Positions 1-6,877 of a stretch of 51,180 bases of DNA are shown one piece after another. The translations under genes were made by a program, and so were the position numbers. The notes beneath the pieces were generated by a model, which saw only the letters and a program-made list of their open reading frames with translations, had not been told where the DNA came from and searched no databases. The DNA comes from Alphaproteobacteria bacterium bin52 (GTDB taxonomy: Bacteria; Pseudomonadota; Alphaproteobacteria; Thalassobaculales; Thalassobaculaceae): contig MPMT01000032.1 in NCBI GenBank assembly GCA_002238645.1, forward strand, positions 1-51,180. The letters run 5' to 3'. Position 1 is the first letter of the stretch. Each line of letters starts with the position of its first letter.

Positions 1-2
1 GC

Positions 3-774
3 CTTGCGCCGAACGGCTGGCATATCGCGTTCAGCCTCGCGATTGAACACGAGCCCCCGGCGAATATCGCGCCAGCCGTGGGCATCGACCGGGGCGTGGC
101 CAACACGCTTTCGCTGTCCACGGGCGAGCATATCCCGGTTCCGGCCAGTCTTGCGGATCTGGAGCGCAGGCAACGCAGGGCGCAGCGCGTCCTCTCGCCG
201 CAAACCTGGGTCCAGGCGATATGCCAGGGCCAGACGGCGCGTGGCGGTGCTGGCGGCCCGCCGCGCCCGTATCCGCCGCGATTGGCTCCACCGGGCCAGC
301 TCCGATCTCTCGCGGCGCTTCGGCACGGTCGTGATCGAAGACCTGAACACCCGGAACATGACCGGTTCCGCTCGTGGGACGATGCAGGAACCGGGGCGCA
401 CTGTTCGCCAGAAGGCCGGTCTGAACAGGTCGATCCTGAACCAGGGCTGGCATCTCCTTGAAACCCTGCTGGACTGCAAGCTGGAAGAACGCGGCGGAAC
501 GCTGGTCAAAGTGCCCGCCCACAACACCTCGCGCACATGCTTCGCGTGCGGCGCGGTGGACAGCCGGAGTCGCAAGAACCAAGCGAGCTTCGTCTGCACC
601 ACCTGCGGACATCGAGACCACGCGGACATCAATGCGGCAAAGGTCATCCTGCGTCGGAACACGGCGTTCATGCTCGTGGAGGAAAGGCATTGGCCCTCCG
701 GTGAAGCGAGAACTATCGGTGGAGCGACAAGCCCTGCCGGAAATCTCCAGCCTTCAGGCCGGGGAAGATGTTAA
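3..774 (+). pseudogene. tnpB: Decayed TnpB nuclease gene of an IS200/IS605-type element (5' end outside the window)
   Basis: The RuvC-like nuclease fold of TnpB can be followed across two frames. From base 3 to about 200, frame 3 carries the first RuvC motif (GIDRGVANTLSL). From about 195 onward, frame 1 carries the second motif (VVIEDLNTRNM), the zinc finger (CFACG ... CTTCG) and the third motif (DHADINAA). One frameshift near 195-200 joins the halves, so no intact protein is made. TnpB is known as the RNA-guided nuclease that helps retain such elements. No tnpA is visible, though it could lie left of the window. The copy at 50274 is a different, divergent family member, so the two are not direct repeats of one element. 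Confidence 0.85.
740..774 (+). mobile_element. Probable right end of the TnpB element
   Basis: The tail ending in CCTTCAGGCCGGGGAAG and ATGTTAA resembles the conserved right ends of IS200/IS605-group elements, where a short hairpin (here GCC-TTCA-GGC) precedes the transposon boundary just after tnpB. The TnpB reading frame stops in the same TTAA, as is usual for the group. In TnpB systems the guide RNA is transcribed over this end. The exact boundary is inferred, not proven. Confidence 0.5.
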
Positions 775-2018
775 CCGCACATCGTGAGCGCCGCATGCGC
801 GACGGCGCGCGCCGTGACCATCAATTCACTGACCTCGACACGCTCATCCGGCGCCGGCCACTCCGGATAGACCTTGATGTCGCCGGGGCCGTACTGGATC
901 GACGGAATGCCGGCGGCGGCCAGTACATTCCCGTCCCCGTAGTTTCCGATGCGTTCGACGCTGCCGAGTTGAGCGGGCTTGCCGCTTGCAAGCTCCTGCC
1001 CCTCCGCGAGCGCCCTGACCAGCGGATGGTCGTGGGCGATCTCCATCGGTTCCATGTGATAGGGGTCGTCGGGACCGTTGGCGGGCACGGTCAGCCTGTA
1101 GTCCAGGTTCGGCAAATCGTTGATGCCGTCAAGCACCCGCTGGACATCCTCGCGGACCGTTTCGGCCGTCATTCCGGGAACCGTGCGCACCTGGAACATG
1201 AGGTCGCACTCGCGGCCGTAATGGTCCTTGTGGATCGTGTCGTAGCGGATCATCGGGAAATCGGCGAGCTCCGGGTGGGGCGCATGGCTCAACCAGTCGT
1301 TGGGCAGCCGGTTGGTCAGACTCGGTCCGAAGTGGCGGATCAGCTCCGCCTGAAGCTCGATGGCGTTGGTGTATTTCGACCGTGCCTCGGGTGTGAAGCG
1401 GAAGAACAGGCCAGGCGTCGTCGTCGCGATCTTGACACGCACGGATCCCGTTACGACCGTTCCGAGCGTGTTCGCCGCATGCTCGATGTTGATGCAGCAG
1501 TCGGCCCTGACTCCATTCCTGAGCGCCGCGCGCGTACCTGTGCCGCCGAGTTTGTGTGCCGCGACTGGGCAGACGACGATATCGCCTCTGAGTTCGACAC
1601 CGGCATCGACGATGGCGGCAACGCCGGCAATGGCTGCGGCGAGGCCCCCCTTGTCGTCCTGCGCGCCGAGCCCCCACAGCCAGCCGTCCTCCAGCTTTCC
1701 CTCATAGGGGTCCACCGTCCAGCCTGACATCAGCACGTTGGTGTCGGTGTGGCCGTTGATCATCAGGCTCTTGCCGCCACCCGAGCCCCTCAGTGTCGCG
1801 ATGGGCTGGCGCGTGGTCCTGCCTTTCTCCCAGGGATGCTCGACCTCCATCATTTCGACTTCGAGGCCGAGGTTCGCAAGATATCCGGCCAGGAAGTCCG
1901 CCACTTCCTGCTCCTCGAAGAAAAAGCTCGGGATGCGGATCATGCGCCGGGCGAGATCGACCAGGCGTTCCTCCGAGACGGTCTTGAACACGGTGCGGGA
2001 CAGTTCGGATTGGGGCAT
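771..2018 (-). CDS. M20-family (ArgE/DapE-like) hydrolase with altered active site
   Basis: A 415-residue protein with the M20 peptidase/deacylase fold. INGHTDT (residues 88-93) supplies the first metal His and Asp, and AQDDKGG near 121 the bridging Asp. The usual catalytic Glu-Glu pair before GG is replaced by His155-Lys156 (AHKLGG), and the C-terminal metal His by proline (PAPDERV). GPGDIKVYPEW keeps the family shape. Classical metal-dependent peptidase chemistry is therefore doubtful; a divergent subfamily with other ligands is possible. The start at 2018 is chosen because homology begins there and it follows the upstream stop by 10 bases. It is the last gene of an operon with a dehydrogenase and a dioxygenase. 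Its stop codon lies inside the right end of the TnpB element. Confidence 0.85.
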   Translation of the reverse strand: MPQSELSRTVFKTVSEERLVDLARRMIRIPSFFFEEQEVADFLAGYLANLGLEVEMMEVEHPWEKGRTTRQPIATLRGSGGGKSLMINGHTDTNVLMSGWTVDPYEGKLEDGWLWGLGAQDDKGGLAAAIAGVAAIVDAGVELRGDIVVCPVAAHKLGGTGTRAALRNGVRADCCINIEHAANTLGTVVTGSVRVKIATTTPGLFFRFTPEARSKYTNAIELQAELIRHFGPSLTNRLPNDWLSHAPHPELADFPMIRYDTIHKDHYGRECDLMFQVRTVPGMTAETVREDVQRVLDGINDLPNLDYRLTVPANGPDDPYHMEPMEIAHDHPLVRALAEGQELASGKPAQLGSVERIGNYGDGNVLAAAGIPSIQYGPGDIKVYPEWPAPDERVEVSELMVTARAVAHAALTMCG

Positions 2019-2028
2019 CGGATCGGAC

Positions 2029-3072
2029 CTAGTAGCCGCGTTCGATGTTGGCGCGGGTCGGCAGGGTATCCCCGGCCAGGTCGGCGCGAAGATTGTCAAA
2101 CAGGAGGTCGAGCGTGAGCGGGGAATACTGTTCCCGGTCGATGCAGGAGGTATGCGGCGTGATGACAAGGTTCGGCAGCGTCCACCACGGGGACTCGGGC
2201 GGTACCGGCTCCGGTTCGAAATTGTCCAGCACCGCCCCTGAGAGGTGTCCGGAGGTCAGCGCCTCGGCAAGGGCATCGAAATCGAAGACCGGTGTAGGTG
2301 CCGTCGCAACCAGGCCCGCGCCTTTCTTCATCATGGCGAAGACGTTTCGGTCGATGGAGCCCCTGGTCTCCTCGGTGCTGGGCAGCGCCACCAGCACGAA
2401 GTCAGCCCGGCGCAGCACTCCCTCCAGTTCTCCCGGCCCGACCGTCTCGTGGCAGGCTTCATGAGGTTCGCCGGATCTGCGTACGCCAAGCACGTGCATG
2501 CCGAGACCGCGCGCGCGCGCCGCGCCGGCGCCGCCGACATGCCCGGCCCCGACGACGGCCAGCGTCTTGCCTTCGATGCTGGTCTCGATTTGTGGCGTCC
2601 AGCGCCGTTCCTCCTTCGCCGTGGCGAAGAAGGGAATGCGGCAGTTGAGCATCAGCAGCGATGCCGCGATGAATTCGCCCGCCTTCCTGGCGTGGATGCC
2701 GCTGTTGTGGACGAGCAAGGCGCCGGGCTTCAGCCAGCCCGAGACCGGCAACAGCTTGTGGAACGAGGCCGAGGTGACCATCGCCCAGCGCAGTTCCGGC
2801 CCTCTCACCGGAGCCTGCTCCAGAAGTTGCTGGGTCGTTGCGACGATGACCTGCGCATCGACCATGCCCGCCTCATATTCCCCCCGTGTTTCGCCGAAGC
2901 TGACATCGACCGCAGCCGCAACGTCGGGATGACGTCGGCAGGCTTCGTCGTACTGCGCGCGGGTTATGGCGAAGGCGGGATTTGACTTGCGCACCGGATA
3001 TCCCGGCGGCGCCTTCTCGGGCGACGGCGGGTTCTGGATATGGAGTCGGATGCGGGGGTCAGTTTCCGGCAT
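2029..3072 (-). CDS. D-isomer-specific 2-hydroxyacid dehydrogenase family protein, catalytic Arg absent
   Basis: A 347-residue protein with the two-domain NAD-dependent dehydrogenase fold. The dinucleotide motif VVGAGHVG is at residues 173-180, and the C-terminal signature LDNFEPEPVPPES is followed by TPHTS with the expected His near 307 and Glu near 288. The family's catalytic Arg, normally in an NTARG-like loop, is missing: residues 255-263 read VATAPTPVF. It may be a dehydrogenase with altered substrate binding or a non-redox NAD-binding protein. The start has an AGGGA ribosome site about 7 bases upstream. It sits 59 bases after the dioxygenase gene and 10 before the M20 gene, so co-transcription is likely. 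Confidence 0.85.
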   Translation of the reverse strand: MPETDPRIRLHIQNPPSPEKAPPGYPVRKSNPAFAITRAQYDEACRRHPDVAAAVDVSFGETRGEYEAGMVDAQVIVATTQQLLEQAPVRGPELRWAMVTSASFHKLLPVSGWLKPGALLVHNSGIHARKAGEFIAASLLMLNCRIPFFATAKEERRWTPQIETSIEGKTLAVVGAGHVGGAGAARARGLGMHVLGVRRSGEPHEACHETVGPGELEGVLRRADFVLVALPSTEETRGSIDRNVFAMMKKGAGLVATAPTPVFDFDALAEALTSGHLSGAVLDNFEPEPVPPESPWWTLPNLVITPHTSCIDREQYSPLTLDLLFDNLRADLAGDTLPTRANIERGY

Positions 3073-3131
3073 GACTTGGTCCCTTACCTGGGCGCTACGG
3101 CGACGGGGATCGTCGCCGCTCGCCTGCGTCC

Positions 3132-4022
3132 TCAGGCGGCCTCGGCCACCTCGCTGCGCACCGTGCCATATGCCGGAATGTCGCCTTCAAGCGTCGTGCG
3201 GAGCATGTGGCGCTCGTGTTTCTCGTCGTCGTAGGGGATGGCGCAATGCTGGCTGCAGCGGTTGTCCCAGAGCACGACATCACCCACCCGCCAGCGATGG
3301 CGATAGACAAACTGCGGTTGGACCGCGAATTCGGAGAGTTCCCGGATCAACGCCTTGCCCTCGTCCTTTCCGAACCCTTCGATCTCGACGGTCCAGCGTC
3401 CGACATAGAGGGACTTCCGGCCGGTTTCCGAGTGGATGCGCACCAGCGGGTGCCAGACATCGGGCCGGTCCCGCTTTTCCTGCTCGGTAAGCGGCGGCAG
3501 GTGCGGATAGTTGACCGGGTGCAGTTCGGCCCGGCTGAATCGGGCGCGCCGGCCCTCGATTGCGTCGCGCAGGCGGTCCGGCAGGGCGTCGTAGGCCGCG
3601 TACATGTTCGAGAAGGCTGTATCCCCGCCCTTCGGCGGAACGATGACGGCATAGAGCATGGAGCCCATATTGGGCACCAGCTTGTCCTCTCCGTCCGAGT
3701 GCCATCCCCATCCGGCCCGGCGCACGCCAACAGGTTTGCCCTCTCGCACCAGATTGGAAACGATGAAGACTTCCGGGTGGTCCGGCAGGGTCACGGGCGC
3801 TTCGTTGGCGAGCCGGGGCATGATGTGGAGCGGACCGAACCGGCGGGTGAAGGCCACGTGCTGGGCCGGCGTCCAGGAGACGTTCCGGAACAGCAGCACG
3901 TTGTGGTCGAGCCATGCCTGCCTGATTTCGGCGATCGTGTCGTCATCAATGTCGCCCGCTGGATCAATGCCCTGGATTTCCGCACCGATGACGTTACTGA
4001 GTGGGCGCACCTTGATGGCCAT
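3132..4022 (-). CDS. TauD/TfdA-family Fe(II)/2-oxoglutarate dioxygenase
   Basis: A 296-residue protein of the taurine dioxygenase fold. The iron facial triad is visible as H108-x-D110 (WGWHSDGED) and the distal His259 (QHCAIPYDD), followed by Arg275 that would bind 2-oxoglutarate. Such enzymes hydroxylate small substrates while decarboxylating 2-oxoglutarate; the substrate here cannot be named. An ATG five codons upstream (4037) is possible, but 4022 has GGGGAG at good spacing and matches the family N-terminus. It is the first gene of the operon and has a good promoter match 58-85 bases upstream. Confidence 0.9.
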   Translation of the reverse strand: MAIKVRPLSNVIGAEIQGIDPAGDIDDDTIAEIRQAWLDHNVLLFRNVSWTPAQHVAFTRRFGPLHIMPRLANEAPVTLPDHPEVFIVSNLVREGKPVGVRRAGWGWHSDGEDKLVPNMGSMLYAVIVPPKGGDTAFSNMYAAYDALPDRLRDAIEGRRARFSRAELHPVNYPHLPPLTEQEKRDRPDVWHPLVRIHSETGRKSLYVGRWTVEIEGFGKDEGKALIRELSEFAVQPQFVYRHRWRVGDVVLWDNRCSQHCAIPYDDEKHERHMLRTTLEGDIPAYGTVRSEVAEAA

Positions 4023-4079
4023 CAGTCGTCTCCCCATCCGGTTGCCGTGGTCCGCCAGCCTGGAGGCCCACGCCCGATC

Positions 4080-4107
4080 ATCCTAAACGCGCGGGATCAT
4101 GTTTCAA
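4080..4107 (-). promoter_or_regulatory. Candidate sigma70 promoter of the dioxygenase operon
   Basis: Minus-strand TTGAAA (4107-4102) and TAGGAT (4085-4080) are separated by 16 bases, directly upstream of the TauD-family gene. Transcription would start near 4072, giving a leader of about 50 bases. Confidence 0.5.
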
Positions 4108-4159
4108 GACCGGGGCAGCGAAATGCGCGCTCCGTCGCCCGCCCTGCGCATTGCCCTGC

Positions 4160-4296
4160 GGGATCATGCCTGCGCCCTTTTCGGTGGTCATGATGGTCGG
4201 AGCGTTGAAATTGCCGGTGGTGACGGTCGGGGTGACCGAGGCATCCATCGCGCGGAGCCCGGCCAGCCCGTGGGCGCGCAGTCGCGAACCACCCAC
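4160..4296 (-). pseudogene. C-terminal fragment of a GMC (choline dehydrogenase-like) oxidoreductase
   Basis: About 45 codons from a GTG at 4296 encode a recognisable C-terminal signature of FAD-dependent GMC oxidoreductases: [15 protein letters not shown] followed by [10 protein letters not shown] and EKGAGMI. No N-terminal FAD domain is found upstream, so this is a remnant. It lies just upstream of the TauD-family operon on the same strand and may be what is left of another gene of that cluster. Confidence 0.65.
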
Positions 4297-4358
4297 GCAT
4301 AAGGACCGTGTCGCCGTCGATCACCCGGGCCGGACAGGGCTTTGCCGGTGTGCCCGTC

Positions 4359-4378
4359 TGCCAGTGCCAGTGCCAGTG
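4359..4378 (+). repeat. Short tandem repeat, TGCCAG x3
   Basis: Three perfect copies of the hexamer TGCCAG plus TG, in non-coding sequence between two gene fragments. It lies close to the proposed breakpoint near 4430. Confidence 0.8.
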
Positions 4379-4429
4379 CAGACCGACAGCGCGATGACGC
4401 CGGCCAGTGCCAGGCGTGACAGCGGACCT

Positions 4430-4705
4430 GTAGGGAGAAGTGACTTCATCCTGCCAGGCTTCGGTCATATGACCGTGGACTCCATCGCCGTCGAGCACGT
4501 CAAGGACTGGTTCGCCTCCACGGCCGAAAGGCCCGGCAGCGCCAACCGCCCCATGCTGGTCCTGTCCACCGGGATGCGCGCGGCCGAGCTTTGGGGATAC
4601 CGCCGGCACAACTCCAATCCGTGCAAGAACGCCAAGTGATACCGGATGGAGTCGAAGGCACAGTTCCTTACCGCTGAAGACATGGCCCGGCTCAATGTCG
4701 TGCTC
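4430..4705 (+). pseudogene. Core-binding fragment of a tyrosine integrase
   Basis: The plus strand encodes FILPGFGHMTVDSIAVEHV, then GSANRPMLVLSTGMRAAEL and LWGYRRHNSNPCKNAK. After an in-frame TGA at 4637 it continues YRMESKAQFLTAEDMARL. This matches the core-binding region and start of the catalytic domain of site-specific integrases seen in Rhodospirillales. The TGA is most simply a CGA (Arg) to stop change, because relatives read NAKRYR-like sequence here. The frame ends near 4705, where it abuts the DUF262 remnant tail to tail. The R-H-R-Y catalytic domain is gone. Confidence 0.7.
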
Positions 4706-5341
4706 CTGTCGTTCATCGTCTCGAAGATCGTGTAGGCGTCGTCGTCGGAGAACGCCGTGATCTCCACCAGCATGACCTTCTCGGTCAACCAGTCGAGGAA
4801 GTATGGGAGGGCATTGCACCGAAGGTTCTCGGGAAAGATATCGGCGATGTCATTGTAACGGTTGATCAGATTCTGGACGGAAGATGGCTCGCCCGTCGGA
4901 TCGAGGCTCTCACCGCTGATCAGCGCCTGAAGGCAAGCGTTACGTTCCTGGACATCCAGGTTGAAGGACTTGCTGCCGTATTGGGTTGAGTAGATAAGAT
5001 TGGCAATCTCGGCCCGGTATTCGGCAGAGTTATCTTCCTGGAGGCCATCAAGATAGGTAAGGAGGAGGGTGAGCGAGGTCAGTCGTTGCTGCCCATCAAC
5101 GATAAAGCGGTCGCCATCCTTGTTCGAAATGATTACCGAGCCAAGGAAGTGCTGCCGATAGTGGGCAACGGCTTTGCGCGTGACTGGACCGGTAGTCCAG
5201 CAGGAAGCCGTTAGTCAGGTCCTCAATGAGTTCCCTGACTTGCTTGCTCTCCCACTTGTAATCTCGCTGGTAGTAGCCGATCCGGAACTTTTGCCCCAGC
5301 AGCGACTTCACCGATCTGTCTTCGCCTCGAATTCTGCTCAT
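4705..5341 (-). pseudogene. DUF262 (GmrSD/ParB-like nuclease) N-terminal remnant
   Basis: The minus strand starts with MSRIRGEDRSVKSLL and the family-typical YYQRDYKWESKQVRELIEDL. After a frameshift near 5175-5195 it continues with YRQHFLGSVI, the hallmark VDGQQRLTSLTLLL, and AYTIFETMNDR, ending abruptly near 4705 at the integrase fragment. DUF262 domains form the nuclease/NTPase module of GmrSD-type modification-dependent restriction proteins, and also occur alone. The C-terminal half and the HNH-containing DUF1524 domain are absent. This is a dead defence-type gene. Confidence 0.8.
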
Positions 5342-5534
5342 TTGGGAGTATTCGCTTGAATTCCCTATCTTGGATACACACGGCGCTCCGCGTCGCAGTC
5401 GGCCCTCGCAGCGTCACGACTGTGGGTCCGCATTCACTGTACCCGTCAGTCTCTTCCCGGCTCTGAACATCCACGACGCAGAGGCTCTTGTCGAGTACCC
5501 TGCACCTGCGGTCAAGAATGGCGGCCACAAGACT

Positions 5535-5562
5535 TTGACCTGCATTCCATAGATAGCATAAT
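5535..5562 (+). promoter_or_regulatory. Candidate promoter of the antitoxin gene
   Basis: TTGACC (5535-5540) and CATAAT (5557-5562) are separated by 16 bases and lie 54 bases upstream of the antitoxin start. The surrounding 5342-5615 sequence is AT-richer than its neighbours and holds no gene I can support. Confidence 0.45.
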
Positions 5563-5615
5563 TTGCTTGCAAGTTACTGTATGAGCAGGCTGTCGACCCT
5601 GCCGGAGCCGCCGAC

Positions 5616-5873
5616 ATGAGCACAAGCATTACCGTCCGCGACATCGATCCCGGAGACAAGTCCTGGCTCCGGCGCGAAGCCCGCCATATTGGCGTGTCAA
5701 TGGAAGATCTGGTCCGCCGTCTCATCCATGAGAAGCGTACCAGGACCGAGCGCCGTCTGAAACCGTCCGAGGCCTTCGCACGGCATTGCGGGGAGGAGCA
5801 CGGCGTCGAGCTTCCGCCTTCGGTCCGTCGCGGCTATCAGCCACTGTTGTTCTCACGTAAGGACGAGGAATGA
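5616..5873 (+). CDS. FitA/VapB-type ribbon-helix-helix antitoxin
   Basis: An 85-residue protein. Residues 1-45 (MSTSITVRDIDPGDKSWL, then AARHIGVSMEDLVRR-like spacing) fit the ribbon-helix-helix plasmid-stability antitoxins that bind operator DNA as dimers. The C-terminal part (PPSVRRGYQPLLF) would be the toxin-neutralising tail. GGAG lies 8 bases before the ATG. The partner vapC follows with a 4-base overlap but is broken, so this is an orphan antitoxin by sequence. Confidence 0.75.
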   Translation: MSTSITVRDIDPGDKSWLRREARHIGVSMEDLVRRLIHEKRTRTERRLKPSEAFARHCGEEHGVELPPSVRRGYQPLLFSRKDEE

Positions 5874-6006
5874 CCGCATCGCTCCGTGGCTTATAGACAC
5901 GAACGTCGTCTGCGAAATGATGCGACCGCGGCCTGAGCCGCGGGTCGGGGCTTTTCTCGATTCGATTGCCGACGAGGGCCTGGGTCTCGCCTCCATGGCA
6001 TGCCAA
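5870..6006 (+). pseudogene. Broken VapC (PIN-domain) toxin gene
   Basis: The ATG at 5870 overlaps the antitoxin stop as in intact vapBC operons, but its frame reaches a stop after eight codons. One frame over, from about 5878, the sequence reads IAPWLIDTNVVCEMMRPRPE and VGAFLDSIADEGLGLAS, the typical PIN-domain N-terminus with its first acidic residue (LIDTN). A one-base loss in the first few codons explains the shift. Similarity ends near 6006, so roughly the last two thirds of the toxin are missing. Confidence 0.75.
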
Positions 6007-6324
6007 TTGGGAGCACATTTCGTTTCCTGAACTCGGGCCTGGCGTGTGCGCTCTGGTGACCGTGTCGAAGTCCAGTATCGATGACCTTCGACGACTCATA
6101 AGGGCACATCTAGGACGCTGGACAAGAGTCCGACAAACTGCTCGATCATCCCCTTACGGAGAATATGGGGTGAAATCCGAAGTCTTGTGCTCCCAGTTCT
6201 TGCTGTCTTGTGGCCGCCTGCAAATCGGCGTGGTATATCGCCGCTCGACCAAGTACCGGAGCGGTCTCTTTAACATTGTTTGCGGTCGAACCGGCCTATG
6301 CCCGGGATGCAGTTCGACACTCGC
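6007..6324. other. Gene-free stretch with nothing recognisable
   Basis: Between the vapC fragment and the integrase N-terminal fragment I see no open frame resembling a known family, no RNA gene and no clear repeat. It is AT-richer than most of the window, in keeping with laterally acquired sequence in decay. Confidence 0.5.
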
Positions 6325-6700
6325 TCATACTTCTGCCTGTTCTGATACCCCCGGCTTCCAGAGCCGCGCATGGCGCTCGAACACGATTTCGGCGACCGCC
6401 TCGAACAGCGTCTCCTCGGGACGATGCAGCGCCTCCCCGCCCCGACGGATCGCGGCAAGCATTTCGGCCACCGCAGCCCGCGCGTCGGCGATACTCTCGA
6501 CTTCGGCATCGCCGACGATCTTCCAGATGCGCTCGCCGCGATGCTGGCACAGGATGAAGAACCGCTTTCTGCCGGTGGCCGTCACCCGGACGCCGAAGCC
6601 CCTGAGCCTGGCGTTACGGATGTCACGGGTTGTCTTGCGGGGCCTGCCTCGATACGGGCCGCGGTCAGGGTAGTCCTGGGCACGTCGCTCTCCCGGTTCC
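6325..6700 (-). pseudogene. N-terminal (arm-DNA-binding) fragment of a tyrosine integrase
   Basis: The minus strand encodes NRESDVPRTTLTAARIEA from about 6700, a possible GTG start lying at 6683. After a frameshift near 6640 it continues KTTRDIRNARLRGFGVRV, TATGRKRFFILCQHRGER and WKIVGDAEVESIADARA, ending FERHARLWKPG near 6345. This is the arm-binding region of the same integrase type whose core-binding part lies inverted at 4430-4705. The break in this fragment falls close to where the other begins, which suggests one gene split by an inversion. Confidence 0.7.
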
Positions 6701-6877
6701 GGTTGCAGCCGGGGAAGCGGTCTGTTCCCCGACTGCAGAGTTGCGGGAGAAAAAGCGACGCTATGTCAGATAGTTAGCACCGTCAGGTGCGGGTATGGTG
6801 TATTGGTGTATCGCGTCGGCAGTGATGGCGTGCGTGGCCAGTCCTCCGGCCGTGACTGGCGCATGCCTTTCGATGCG

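Noticed and set aside
6777..6790. Hairpin GCACC-GTCA-GGTGC downstream of manC
   Set aside because: Stem of five pairs with no T-run on either strand; too weak to call a terminator.
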